From Stomoxys calcitrans (taxonomy: Eukaryota > Arthropoda > Insecta > Diptera > Muscidae), in the NCBI RefSeq assembly GCF_963082655.1, contig NC_081554.1, positions 61,645,820 to 61,709,819 on the forward strand: a stretch of 64,000 nt of DNA, read 5' to 3'. A program made the position numbers and the translations under genes. Under the pieces are notes generated by a model. The model made no database searches. It was not told the origin of the DNA and worked only from the letters and a program-made list of their open reading frames with translations. Numbering within the stretch: the stretch's first letter is position 1; each line of letters opens with the position of its first letter. This document shows positions 49,461-61,109 of the stretch, piece after piece.

Positions 49461-51300
49461 TTTTTTTATTGAATTGTAGCCGCTGAGTAGAGCGGGCGTG
49501 TTTTTATTTCGCTCCTCAAAGAAAAAATATCCGAATCTCAGAATAGGTACTACCTATTAAGAAAAATTTTGAAGCCTTTTTTCAGTAGGTTAGAAATGGA
49601 CTCCAAAAACCCAACGGCTGCGATGGTGCCGTCAAACCGTAGGGTGTTGGGTGCCTTGGCACCTGTAGTCGAGAGCAATGCTTAAAGCGCACAACAAGTC
49701 ATCATACTAATTAATGAGACGCCACTGCTATGGGTGACCACCATAAATAATCTATTACGGACGCCGACTGAGGAGGGATTTGAACCCGTCTGCTACGCAG
49801 ACGATGTTATAATATTTCTAAGTGGTAAGGATCTGAACAAGCTATGCAGAAGGTTCGAAAGGGTCTTGCATATGACTGGGCTAGTCCCAGAGGTCTCAAT
49901 GTTAACTCAGATAAGACTGAAACATGCCTGTTCACTAGGAAGACGAAGGTAGGCCAATTTAACGCACCGCGCTTCCGCAACGAAACGATTTCGATATCTG
50001 ACAAGATCACATACTTTGGAGTGATCTTGGACAAGAAACTGAATAGGAAGTGTCACATTCAGGAGCGTACTGAGAAGGTTCACAGATGTTGGGCACTCTA
50101 CAGATGGGCCGTAGGCTCGATATAAGGCCTGAATCCTAGCATAGTCCATTGGCTCTACAGGAGCGTGATTAGACTAATACTTACTTACGCCTTAGTAGTT
50201 TGGTGGACTGCTATGGAGAAAAAGTGCAACATAAGGACCATACAAGAGGTTCAGAGAACATGTTGCCTTGGCATAGGCGGAGTGGTGAGGACCACACCCT
50301 CTAGGGCTTTGGAGACAGACTATTCTAGATATCCGAACAATCGACATACAGATTAAGTGTGAGGTAACCACTGCTGCTATGAGACTTAAGGCCATGGGAG
50401 AATGGAGGCACAATGCGAGGCACTGCGACACAATCTAGGATTGACGGAACCCTAGTATTGCCATCTGGAAGATCATATTACATGGATGGATCAAAGCTAG
50501 AGGACATAGTGGGTCTGGAAGGGCTACATTAAGAACCCAAGGATTGAGATCTGTTTTAGACTGCCTGACTATAATTCGGTCCTGCAGGCTGAAATCCGGG
50601 CGATCACGGAAAGCATTAGTTTGTGTGGTGTTAACATATGAACATCTTAACGGACAATAAACAGGCCATAAGGGCAATAACAACTAGGTCGGTAAGGTCA
50701 CGAATAGTCTTGTAGTGTAAGAAGAAGATTAACGCCTTCTGTGAGGTTGGCGAAATCCGCATCGTTGGGGTGCCGGGCCATAACGGAGTAAGGGGAAATG
50801 AAAGGGCAGACAATTTGGCGGTGAAGGCCAGAGGACTGCAGTCAATAAACTTGGTTAACCCGAAGCCTTTCGGGACGATGCAGTTCGAGTTAAGGGAGTG
50901 GGCGATGAATGCGCATGCAACCCTGTGGAACAGCGAAACGGTCGGTAGGACGTCGAAAATCCTATGTGTGGATCCAGATCGTGAGAAGACGGGGCTATTA
51001 CTGAAAGGAAGTAATAAGAAGGGGTCAGTATAGCTATTGGTATCATATCGGGACAAATAGGACTACAAGGTCACTTATGTAACATCGGCAATCATCAATC
51101 AACGGCAAGTGATAGCATGTGTAGGGCATGTGGGGAAGATGACGAGACGTTGGAGCATTTGGAGCAATGACATATTGCCAGGCGTTCGCGCCTAACAGGC
51201 AACGGTACTTAAGTGGGGACACGATACTATACATAAATCAACTAAGGGGAGTGGAAAACAATTAGATTTTGTAAGTGATACGGAATTCCGAACTTAAAAT
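49461..51300 (+). mobile_element. LINE-B 3' half (RT end, RNase H, knuckle)
   Basis: 49731-50125 RT: GFEPVCYADDVIIFLSGKDL contains the catalytic Y-A-D-D, then NVNSDKTETCLFTRKTKVGQ. 50165-50350 RT end (LILTYALVVWWTAMEKKCN). 50640-51030 RNase H ([20 protein letters not shown]). 51040-51245 knuckle and tail. Frameshifts at about 50130, 50360 and 50640. The only LINE-B copy here with the YADD. A 28-codon frame at 49596 (MDSKNPTAAMVPSNRRVLGA) could be a relic of another LINE part. Confidence 0.88.
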
Positions 51301-51302
51301 GT

Positions 51303-52242
51303 TCTCTTTATACCCTCCACCATAGGATCGTCACGACATTTTATGTCGATCTAACCATGTACGTCCGTCTGTCCCTCCGTCCGTCTGTTTATCGAAAGCA
51401 CGCTAACTTTCGAAGGAGTAAAGCTAGCCGCTTGAAATTTTGCACAATTACTTCTTATTAGTGTAGGTCGGTTGAGATTGTAATCGAATCCATGTTTTGA
51501 TATAGCTGCTATATAAACCGAATTTGGGTCTTGAGCCTCTAAAGAGTGCAATTCTTATCCGATTCAAATGAAATTTTGCACGACGTGTTTTGTTATGATA
51601 TCCAACAACTGTGCCAAGTATGGTTCAAATCGGTCCATAACTTGATACAGCTGCCATATAAACCGATCTGGGGTCTTGACTTCTTGAGCCACTAGAGGGC
51701 GCAGTTCTTATCCGATTTTGCTGAAATTTTACATGACGTATTTTAGTATGACTTTCAACAATTGTGCCAAGTATGATTCAAATCGGTTCATAACATGATA
51801 TAGCTGCCATATAAACCGATCTGGGTACTTGACTTCTTGAGCATCTAGACGTCGCAATTATTATCCGATTTGAATGAAATTTTCTACGAAGGATCCTCTC
51901 ATGACCATCAACATACTTGTTTATTATGGTCTGAATCGGTCCATAGCCCGATACAGCTCCCATATAAATTGATCTCTTTTTTTTACTTCTTGAGCCCCCA
52001 AAGGGCCCAATTCTTATTCAAATTGGCTGACATTTTACGCAGATCTCCAACATATAATTTAATTGTGGTCCAAGCCGGACCATATCTTGATATCACTCTA
52101 ATAGCAGAGCAAAACTTTGCTTTTATCATTTTTTTTTTGTCTAAGAAGAGATGCCGGGAAAAGAACTCGACAAATGTGATCCATAGTGCAGGGTATATAA
52201 GATTCGGCCCTGCCGAACTTAGCACGCTTTTACTTGTTATAT
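51303..52242 (-). mobile_element. HINE, minus orientation, almost complete
   Basis: From TTTATACCCTCCACCATAGG through CCGTCTGTCCCTCCGTCCG and five units with GCCATATAAACCGATCTG to ATAAGATTCGGCCC and ACTTGTTA. Close relative of 55120-56127 in the opposite orientation. Confidence 0.9.
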
Positions 52243-52888
52243 CAACAGTTTGATCATGACTTGTTTACCAGTCCCTAGTACTAATTGTTTACCTTTATCA
52301 ATATCTGTTGCACTGCAATTTTGCACTTTAAAATAATTCTATACTAAAATCAAACAGCATGTTCCAACAATATGCCAATAAATATGGAATTCGTTTCCAA
52401 ACATGCTATAAAGGAACTACACCTACTTAGGTATATAGGTACTACACCACATATTTTCTTGTATGTACAAATGTCGCTGTATATGCGCTAACATGCGCTT
52501 ATACATGTGAGACTACCATAAAAATATATTTCAGAGATGGGCAAACAAAGATTCGGCCGGCTCAACTTAAGGTAACCACCATCAACATTAATAATACTGG
52601 TCAGTACGATTCTCACCAGAGTCTTTGGTTTCTCAGTAATGTAGCTTCATAATGAATAAAATGTAAACTAAATAATATATGATTTTTTTTTAACTTTTCA
52701 TTTTCAGAAATCGTGATGGCTGCATCTAGGGACATAATAAGAATATCGGTGAGTAAAAAAAATGCACCTTTTATTAAATGACGTTTTTATATCAAAAGAC
52801 AGGTCTAAAATGCAACTAAACACAAACCAATGTTGACATATGTTTTCGCGATTGTCGTAGGATTTCAATCTAGGAACTGTTCCAAACC
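52243..52888. other. Single-copy region; short HINE trace and exon-like motif
   Basis: A HINE-start relic (GATTCGGCCGGCTCAACTTA) is at 52551. At 52708-52748 a plus-strand stretch lies between a good acceptor (TTTTCATTTTCAG|) and donor (TCG|GTGAGT), and contains ATG at 52716 opening 11 codons (MAASRDIIRIS). No continuing exon was found. AATAAA on the minus strand is at 52770-52775. Confidence 0.3.
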
Positions 52889-53044
52889 TTATCGACAATG
52901 AATGAAATGCGCCTTTAACAGAGCAAGACATTCAGCTAAGAGCTCGTTCATTAAGCCAGCCTCATACAAATATTGACTGATTTTATCCAAATATTCGGAG
53001 CGAATATCAAGAGTTTCAGTAATCACTTTGTGGTAAACGTTACA
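52889..53044 (-). CDS. Possible terminal exon of an unidentified gene
   Basis: Behind the acceptor TTGACATTAGCAG| the minus strand is open for 51 codons to TAA. It reads CNVYHKVITETLDIRSEYLD, then KISQYLYEAGLMNELLAECL, then ALLKAHFIHCR. The composition is that of amphipathic helices and not of the repeats around it. A poly(A) signal AATAAA follows about 115 bp after the stop (52770-52775). I do not recognise the protein and see no sure upstream exon. A chance frame or a gene relic is possible. Confidence 0.35.
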   Translation of the reverse strand, partial: CNVYHKVITETLDIRSEYLDKISQYLYEAGLMNELLAECLALLKAHFIHCR

Positions 53045-53419
53045 CTGCTAATGTCAAATAGGTTGCACAATCCTGATTGATTGGACAACAAAATTACACG
53101 AAACCCAATTGGATACACAATGCACACTTTGTAATCATGCAACTTGATTGGTTTCTTCAGAAAGTAAATTAAATTTTGCACAATATATTAACTTTCCGTT
53201 GCTATTGTTTGGCTCCGAGTAATTGTAGTCAAGCAATGAACAAAATATTTTTTTTCGGATTTTTGTTTCTAAGGAGCTTTTAGTGCAACTACAGTCAGAT
53301 GCGGATAACTACAACATTAATATATAAATTTACAAGAAAGTGTTCAGCAGGTTCCACTGCAATATTATGAAAATATTAAATGTTAGGCAAGTATTCGATA
53401 CCCTTTAGTTTTTAGGGAC
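53045..53419. other. Single-copy stretch, no firm feature
   Basis: A second minus-strand frame of about 39 codons (53110-53240, KLIYCAKFNLLSEETNQ) lies here. It has no clear splice sites and I do not call it. TTCAGCAGGTTCCACTG at 53342-53358 is shared with the loop of the inverted repeat at 9720-9839. Confidence 0.35.
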
Positions 53420-53910
53420 CAATACTACCCTAAGAAAGTTTATTAATTGCAAATTGGCAATTTTGTCATTGAACATTCTATTAAGGAACTGGAGCACACT
53501 TCTCACATATCAATGAGTGCAGTCCGATTCAAGTTTAAGCTCAATGATAAGGGGCCTCCTTTTTATAGCCGAGTCCGAACGGCGTGCCGCAGTGCGACAC
53601 CTCTTTGGAGAGAAGTTTTACATGGCATAGTACCTCACAAATGAGGTACCGCTGAAACCGCTGAAATTTTTTTTCTGATGGTCTTGCCAGGATTCGAACC
53701 AATGCGTTCAGCGTCATAGGCAAACTCGCTAACCTTTGCCTCCAAGTTTATTAATTACTTACTTCTATATCTGTAGATCTACAAGAGCTCTCGGGACTTC
53801 TGGGTTAGCAGAGGTATACATCAGGCAAGTGTTTTGTCTCCTCTGCTTTGCAATATAGCCATTAACAATATGTTATTGTCTCTGGAAGAAAAAGGTGTAA
53901 GTGGTCTCGT
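53420..53910 (+). mobile_element. LINE-B RT fragment split by a SINE
   Basis: After the SINE the plus strand reads FWVSRGIHQASVLSPLLCNI, then AINNMLLSLEEKGV. This is the RT block that reads [13 protein letters not shown] at 42415, with the second glycine pair lost. Before the SINE, CCTAAGAAAGTTTATTAATT matches the LINE-B segment at 42342. Confidence 0.8.
53436..53756 (-). mobile_element. SINE with 13 bp target duplication
   Basis: Body 53449-53743. AAGTTTATTAATT at 53436-53448 and 53744-53756. The head is on the right (GCTAACCTTTGCCTCC). About 50 bp of the body are deleted between ATGAGGTACCGC and TGAAACCGC. Confidence 0.93.
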
Positions 53911-54895
53911 ACACTCCAAAAAATTTAACTTTTGGAAAATTTTTACGACAAACAAAATACTTTTATCACGAATTTTTGCTTTTATTATAACCGTGTAACG
54001 TTTCGCTTCTTCATATCAAACGTTAGCGTAAACGTAGTATTATTAAACATAACTATCTTTGTTTATTGTAAACCCTTTATCAGCTTCGTCAATAGTAAAA
54101 TATCCTTCCTTTTGTTCTACAATACAAAACTCGTTAATTGTAAAGTCTTTCAATAGCCGCAAACTATTATTCGTTTACCGGACGAATAATTATTCTCTTG
54201 TGTCTCTCCTACTACAGAGAAAGGGTGAGTATTTGAGCGTATTTACCAGTGGTTGGAAAAAATACTCACTCTATTGTAAATTTTTTTGTATGTACACAAG
54301 AAAATAATCCCAAGCAGACCCATAGGTTTGCAAATAATTGCAATTGTGTGCTCGTCACTGATAGTAGACACATTCCCACACGTTTTTTTTTTTCGTTTTT
54401 GGTTTTGAATGAGCAAGGAACATTCAGTATATTAAGCAGCTAATGTTTCGGTACAAAAATGTTGGCATGTCCAATGACAAAAATCATTAGAGCCACACAC
54501 AAATAGCTGTCAGGTACAAGAAAGCGCAACAACAATTTCTAAAACAAATACATTGTTTGCTAACATTTACCTGATAAAGGAATATGCATCGCAAAGCAGG
54601 TATTTAAATGTGCGAAAACAACAACAACAATTTTTTTGTTGTATTTATAGCATAACGAATACAGTAGATTACAATACAAAACCATAATGGGGTTGTGCGA
54701 CAATAGAAAGCTTTTTACATAACATCGAAAAACATAAATCAAAATAAACCCTGAAAGAGTTTGAATATCAACTGAGATCTGCTTATAATTCGTAAAAATA
54801 AGTTTGAATTATGTTACAACATTAAATTGAGTTAGACATCCTTTTCAATATACGCAATCCGTTTTAAATGATTGACATTAAATTAATCTTATATG
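53911..54895. other. AT-rich non-repetitive stretch, no gene seen
   Basis: Short frames on both strands (for example 53932-54156) are phenylalanine-rich and AT-driven. No splice-supported exon, no repeat words. Confidence 0.5.
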
Positions 54896-55118
54896 CATAA
54901 TAATTTTTTGATATCGGACAGGGGGCCGACTCTCCCCCTGGGCCTCCCAAAAGTACTACCCAAAAATAAAATTGGACCGATCGGAACAATATGGGACTCA
55001 AATGAAAGGTATTCGGGAGTGGATTGCTAATATGGTCAGGAACGAGAAAAAGGCTTTATAGTTTGTTGATTTTGGAAGGGGTGGACCCTCCCCCTTTACC
55101 CAAAAACAACAACAACAA
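54896..55118 (-). repeat. RepB fragment
   Basis: GGACCGATCGGAACAATATG, GGACTCAAATGAAAGG and GGTGGACCCTCCCCC. Ends in an AAC/AACAAC run at 55104-55117. Confidence 0.65.
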
Positions 55119-55119
55119 C

Positions 55120-56127
55120 AAACTCAACAAGTAAAGCGTTCTAAGTTCGACCGGGCCGAATCTTATATACCCTCCACCATGGATCGCATTCGTCGAGTTC
55201 TTCTCCCGGCATCTCTTCTTAGGCAAAACAGGATAGCGATATCAAGATATGGTCCGGTTTGGACCACAATTAAATTATATGTTGGAGACCTGTGTAAAAT
55301 GTCAGCCAATTCGAATAAGAATTGCGCCCTTTGGGGGCTCAAGAAGTAAAATAGAGAGATCGTTTATATGGAAGCTGTATCGGGCTATAGACCGATTCAG
55401 ACCATAATAAACACGCATGTTGATGGTCATGAGACAATCCGTCGTACAAAATTTCAGGCAAATCGGATAATAATTGCGACCTCTAGAGGCTCAAGAAGTC
55501 AAGATCCCAGATCGGTTTATATGGCAGCTATATCAGGTTATGGACCGATTTGAACCATACTTGGCACAGTTGTTGGATATCATAACAAAATACGTCGTGC
55601 AAAATTTCATTTCAATCGGATAAGAATTGCGCACTCTAGAGGCTCAAGAAGTCAAGACCCAAGGTCAGTTTATATGGCAGCTATATCAGGTTGTGGACCG
55701 ATTTGAACCATACTTGGCACAGTTGTTGAATATCATAACCAAACACATCGTGCAAAATTTCATTCCAATCAGATAAGAATTGCGCACTCTAGAGGCTCAA
55801 GAAGTCAAGACCCAAGATTGGTTTATATGGCAGCTATATCAAAACATGGACCGATATGGCCCATTTACAATACCAACCGACCTACACTAATAAGAAGTAT
55901 TTGTGCAAAATTTCAAGCGGCTAGCTTTACTCCCTCGGAAGTTAGCGTGCTTTCGACAGACAGACAGACGGACGGACGGACAGACGGACGGACATGGCTA
56001 GATCGACATAAAATGTCACGACGATCAAGAATATATATACTTGATGGGGTCTCAGACGAATATTTCGAGTAGTTACAAACAGAATGACGAAATTAGTATA
56101 CCCCCCATCCTGTGTTGGAGGGTATAA
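55120..56127 (+). mobile_element. HINE, nearly complete
   Basis: Starts CAACAAGTAAAGCG, GTTCGACCGGGCCGAATC, ATACCCTCCACCATGG; four units with ATCAGGTTATGGACCG; CAGACAGACGGACGGACG at 55963; ends CCTGTGTTGGAGGG then TATAAAAA. Of the same subtype as 5351-6334 and 51303-52242, but with the GACGGACA block kept. Confidence 0.9.
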
Positions 56128-57510
56128 AAAAGGACTGATCGGGACAATATGGGTAAAAAAATGAAAGGTATTGGAAAATAGAATACGAATATGGTATTAA
56201 AATTTGGATATTGGGCGTTCTTGTCAATATGGGCCTTAAATGAAAGGTATTTGGGAGTAGATTATGAATCTGGCATACAAAATCAGATCGAAGTATAGGG
56301 GGTCCCCCTTCCCTCCAAAAAGGCTTTAAATGGGCATATGACATATCGGGACTATTTGGCACTCGGTTTTCTTGTTTGTTCCGTAGAATTAAAAACAGCT
56401 ATGTGGGTCTCAAATGAAAAGTATGCGGGAGTAGATAACGAATCTGGCATAGAAAATTACGTCCAAGTAATGGGAGGTCGCCCCACCACCAAGGACCCCA
56501 AAATGGGCATATTAGCCGACCATGTCTATATGGGACTCAAATGAAATATATTTGGGAGTAGATTACGAATATGATAATAAAATTTGCGTTCAAGTCTAGG
56601 TGGCGCTTTTCCCTCCTAAAGATACGCTTTTTCCTCCTAAAGATATGTCAAATGGGTTGTTTGACCCATTATGACAATATAGGAATGAAATGAAAGGTAT
56701 TTGAGAGTAGAAAACGAATTTGATATACGCTTTTGGAGCCAAGTGTTTTGGGGTACGCCCTAAAGCGCCCCCTAAACTGAACTTAATTTCCGATTATATC
56801 AATATGGAGCTCAAATCAACGGTATTTGGGAGTAAGGAACGAATTTGATATCAAACGAAGAAAACAAATTTGATATCCAATTGAAAAGCCATGTGTTTTG
56901 GGAACTGCCCCACCCGAAAACACCTCCCTATTATATGAAAGCTATTTGATGTTTAAATTGATTGATTTTCAGGAAATTGATACTCATTTTCGGGACATAG
57001 TCCGTGGAGTTCATCCCACCCTCAAAGAGAATTTATTTACCGATCATGCCATTATGGGGCTCATATAAAATGTATTTGAAAAAAGAGCACGAAACGTATA
57101 TTTACATTTTGGGCCAAGTGTCTCTCTAAACCGAAAATATTTACTAATTCGATAATATAGGACCCAAAAGAAAGGTATTTGGGAGTGGAGTAAAAATTTA
57201 CCCAGGGACCGAGAAGGGGCACACTTCTCACACATCAATGAAAGCTTTTCGATTCAAGTTTAAACTCAATGATAAGGGAGTTTTTTTATGGCCGAGTCCG
57301 AATGGCGTGCCGCAGTGCGACACCTTTTTGGGGAGAAGTTTTTACGATAGGAGGGGATCACCACCGCTTTAAATTTTGTCCGAAGTTATCGCTAGGATTT
57401 GAATCAAGGCGTTCAGCGTTATAGGTGGTACGCATTTGATATATACATACAGGGCGAAGTGTCCTAAATCCTAAATGATATTAGAGAGTTATAGAAGGCG
57501 CAGCGAGTTG
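56128..57510 (-). repeat. RepB array with family end and SINE-like block
   Basis: Seven or eight minus units (GGACTCAAATGAAATA, GGTATTTGGGAGTAGATTA). 57212-57430 is a SINE-like block, and the array ends GAGAGTTATAGAAGGCGC at 57482 where a HINE begins. Confidence 0.75.
57212..57430 (-). mobile_element. SINE-like block within RepB
   Basis: CACTTCTCACACATCAATG, GGCCGAGTCCGAATGGC, CCGCAGTGCGACACC, GCGTTCAGCGTTATAGG. The third example of a SINE at the same place in RepB. Confidence 0.8.
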
Positions 57511-58031
57511 TGTTAGGCCCTTCGACATACTTGTGCAATATGGCACAGATCGGTCCAGATTTGGATATAGCTGCCATATAGACCGATCTCTCGATTTAAG
57601 GTTTTGGGCCCATAAAAGGAGCATTTATTGTCCGATTTCGCTCTATGTTAGGCTTTTAGACATTTTTCTGCAACTTGGCTCAAATCGGTCCAGATTTGAA
57701 TATAGATGCAATGTAGACCGATATCTCGATTTAATATCTTGGGCCCATAAAGAACGCATTTATAATCCGATTTCACTGAAATTTGACACTGTGACTTATG
57801 TTAGGCTTTTCGACATCCGTGTCGTATATGGTTCAGATCGGTTTATTTTTAGATATAGCTATTGTACTTATTAGTGTTTGGTCCAAATCGTAACATATTT
57901 CGATATAACTGCTACGGGACATAAGGTATGCAATTTTCACCGGATTTTGATGAAAGGTGGTTTACATATATACCCGAGGTGGTGGGTATCCAAAGTTCGG
58001 CCCGGCCGAATTTAACGCCTTTTTACTTGTT
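57510..58031 (-). mobile_element. HINE start portion, minus orientation
   Basis: Units with GCTGCCATATAGACCGATC, then the start end reversed: ACCCGAGGTGGTGGGTATCC, AAGTTCGGCCCGGCCGAA, TTTTTACTTGTTA. The tail is absent; the array joins RepB directly. Confidence 0.85.
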
Positions 58032-58347
58032 AACATTGATTGGTATCATCAGTACTTTCAGAACTTGTACATTAGTACTTGCCTTTCTCGTTAAACATAG
58101 AAGGGCAGAAGTACTGCTTAAAGACAAGTTCAATAGACACTTGCATGTGTCCCATATATTTAATGGAGTACGTAAAGATGTTAGAGCCATCCGTTTCTAA
58201 AATTTAGATGTTGCAAGGAAGTCCTCTTGGAAGCTTCATTTTAGTAGGCATATGTTCCTTCTGAAGTTATCAGACCTGGTTTAAGCAGGCCTTTCTAGCT
58301 TACCCACTGGGATGTCATGGTACCCAATATTTATCCACCTATTCCTT
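58032..58347. other. No firm feature
   Basis: 58110-58200 reads on the plus strand DKFNRHLHVSHIFNGVRKDV, possibly a relic of a coding element. Otherwise unassigned. Confidence 0.3.
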
Positions 58348-58446
58348 ATTCTTAATCCAGTACCAAGTGGGCAGGGGCCTTAAAAACTGGATAAACCATT
58401 GGATCCAGTTTTTAAGGACCCCGCCCACTCGGTACTGGATTAAGAA
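58348..58446. repeat. Inverted repeat, 45 bp arms, 9 bp loop
   Basis: Left arm 58348-58392 (CAGTACCAAGTGGGCAGGGG inside), right arm 58402-58446, reverse complement with about three changes. It sits exactly where the LINE-C homology stops. Confidence 0.88.
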
Positions 58447-60240
58447 TTGGATCATTGGCATTGGGATTGGTTCTGCGGTATCCTTTTCGCCGCCAACGTC
58501 GGACATTCGCAGTTGGGTAAAATGTTTTTTCCTTATCCTCAGCATGCTATCTGTGTCAGTTGCCAGATTTCCTTCTTTGTCTCTGCAGGAGAACGTGCCT
58601 GCACCAATGCCATCGGTTTAATGTTAAATTATTTGGTTGAATTTTCGGACTTCTTTTTGACTCCTGTACATTTTAATTCGCTCACAACCACGTCTTTCCA
58701 TTTCCTTTTTTTTCTGCGGAATATACGTTTCTCCTCTCTCCTTTCCTCCCGATACCTCTCCTTCTGATTGCAGGGTTGCTCTATATGCCGCGTTCTTGGC
58801 TTCAGTAGCATCTCGACACTATTGGTCGTACCATGGGTTTTTTGGAGGAGGCTTACGCTACCCAAGTACGGATTTCGGGGCATTTTCCATGGTGTGGGCA
58901 ATAGTTTGCCACTGCGCCATTATATCATCGGAACAAGGAGTGCTTTCATCAAGCAGTTGGGTCAGTCGAGTGGAGTATGCCGCTGCCATTTGTTGTGTTT
59001 GCAGCTTTTCAATGCCAAGCTTCCGTGCAGTGTCAGATCGTACTTTCCTCGCCATGTTCAAACGGGTGCGAACCTTTGCTGCTACTAGGTAATGATCCGA
59101 ATCTATATTCGCTCCACGGATCGATCGTACATCTAACACGCTGGATGAATGCCTTCCATCTATCACAACGTGATCAATTTGGTTTCTCGTATTTTGATCT
59201 GGTGACAGCCATGTGGCTTTGTGGATATTTTTATATTAAAATCTGGTGCTACTAACTACCATGTTTTTGCCGCGGGCGAAATCTATCAGCCTCAACCCAT
59301 TACTGGACGTTATCTCGTGGAGGCTAAACTTTCCGACTGTTGGACCAAAAATGTCTTCCCTCCCGATTTTCGCATTAAAATCTCCCAGAACGATTTTAAT
59401 ATCATGGGCGGGGCAGCGGTCATATTCTCTCTCTAGGCGCTCGTAGAAAATATCCTTGGTCTGCTCGTCTTTGTCTTCTGTCGGGGCATGGGCACAAATA
59501 AGGCTGATGTTGAAGAATTTGGCTTTTACGCGGATTGTGGCTAGCCTCTCATCCACCGAAGTAAAGCTGGAGACTAGGTGTCTCAGTCTCCGACTAACCA
59601 CAAATCCGCAGCCAAATTCATGCCTCATGTTATGGCAGCTATAGTATAGTTCGTCACCGTTTGGTGTTGTAGTGACGTCCATCGCAGTCCATCGCACTTC
59701 CTGTAAGGCGGTAATATCTGCCTTGTACTTCTTTAATACATCCGCCAGCGCGTATACTGCACTTTCTCTATAAAGAGTTCGGACATTCCAGGGACAGATC
59801 CGCAAATCATGGTCCTTTTTTCATTTGCGTGGGTCGTCAACGCTGAGGGGAGGTCCGTTTTTACTATTCCTTTGTTTTTCATAGTAGTTCTATGTTTTCC
59901 AGGGGCGGGTTACTGGCCCAGCGCCCCAACCGCATGGGTTTGTGGGATTGCATGTATCCCTCGTTGTGGCGAGCCGCTTGCTCCAAGATCCGACGCTCGC
60001 CGCCAGCCGCCCCTAACCTGGGAACACACGCTGACGTGTGTAATTCCTCACATTGTTAAAACACCCTCGATGTCAGTGCATTCCGTCAATGTCTACATCG
60101 AAGTATTCTTCTATTTTATACATAACCTAGTGCAGGGCAGCCTCAACCGACTTACCACTGACATTGGCTTGGTGTTTATATTTGAGCAGTTCGCTGGTTG
60201 TCCTACTCTTTATCATGATACCCACAATAGGTTCCATGAG
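58447..60240 (-). mobile_element. LINE-C 5' half with the most complete endonuclease
   Basis: Minus-strand frame 59805-59236 (189 codons): MRICPWNVRTLYRESAVYAL, ITALQEVRWTAMDVT (the catalytic glutamate in QEVRW), then HDIKIVLGDFNAKIGREDIF (GDFNAKIG motif). It is an EEP-type endonuclease of a non-LTR element. The final S-D-H block lies past a frame break near 59070 ([14 protein letters not shown]). The linker continues to about 58480. 59810-60240 is the 5' UTR side. Confidence 0.9.
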
Positions 60241-60505
60241 TAGAAAATACGGAAGTAAGGTTTATAGGTCGGCAGACTTTTGGTGTCTTCTGCATCCCCA
60301 CGATCATAATCCTCTTCCATCCGTTTGATAGACAGATTGACGAACTGGATTGCTCAATCCGTGCATGTTGTAATAGGGTTAAGTCACTATGGTCTATATA
60401 TTCAAAGCACCCCAGAACATAACATAAGAAAATAACAAAGAGAAAAGGATTGAATAGTTGTTCAGTTCATACAATTTTTGGATAGTTTAAAACGATTTCA
60501 AGGTA

Positions 60506-61107
60506 AAGGGTGATTTTTTTGAGGTTAGGATTTTCATGCATTAGTATTTGACAGATCACGTGGGATTTCAGACATGGTGTCAAAGAGAAAGATGCTCAGT
60601 ATGCTTTGACATTTCATCATGAATAGACTTACTAACGAGCAACGCTTGCAAATCATTGAATTTTATTACCAAAATCAGTGTTCGGTTCGAAATGTGTTCA
60701 TTCACCGTAACGTTGCGTCCAACAGCATCTTTGAAAAAATACGGTCCAATGATTCCACCAGCGTACAAACCACACCAAACAGTGCATTTTTCGGGATGCA
60801 TGGGCAGTTCTTGAACGGCTTCTGGTTGCTCTTCACTCCAAATGCGGCAATTTTGCTTATTTACGTAGCCATTCAACCAGAAATGAGCCTCATCGCTGAA
60901 CAAAATTTGTCAAAATTTGAACACATTTCGAACACTGATTTTGGTAATAAAATTCAATGATTTGCAAGCGTTGCTCGTTAGTAAGTCTATTCATGATGAA
61001 ATGTCAAAGCATACTGAGCATCTTTCTCTTTGACACCATGTCTGAAATCCCACGTGATCTGTCAAATACTAATGCATGAAAATCCTAACCTCAAAGAAAT
61101 CACCCTT
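60506..61107 (-). mobile_element. Tc1/mariner-superfamily element rearranged into a long fold-back
   Basis: TA at 60504-60505 and 61108-61109. Ends AAGGGTGATTTTTTTGAGG and its reverse complement. The two outer ~190 bp (60506-60700 and 60920-61107) are inverted copies and both encode a transposase N-terminus (MNRLTNEQRLQIIEFYYQNQ). The centre, on the minus strand, encodes FSDEAHFWLNGYVNKQN and then TVWCGLYAGGIIGPYFF, with the first catalytic aspartate in SDEAHF. The second half of the catalytic domain is absent. Not autonomous. Confidence 0.88.
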
Positions 61108-61109
61108 TA

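Noticed and set aside
53110..53240. Minus-strand frame with KLIYCAKFNLLSEETNQ, considered as an exon upstream of 52889-53044
   Set aside because: No good donor at its end and no acceptor at its start; the phase to the following candidate exon cannot be fixed.
59809..60243. 144-codon plus-strand frame
   Set aside because: It lies antisense to the 5' part of LINE-C, has no similarity I recognise and no splice context.
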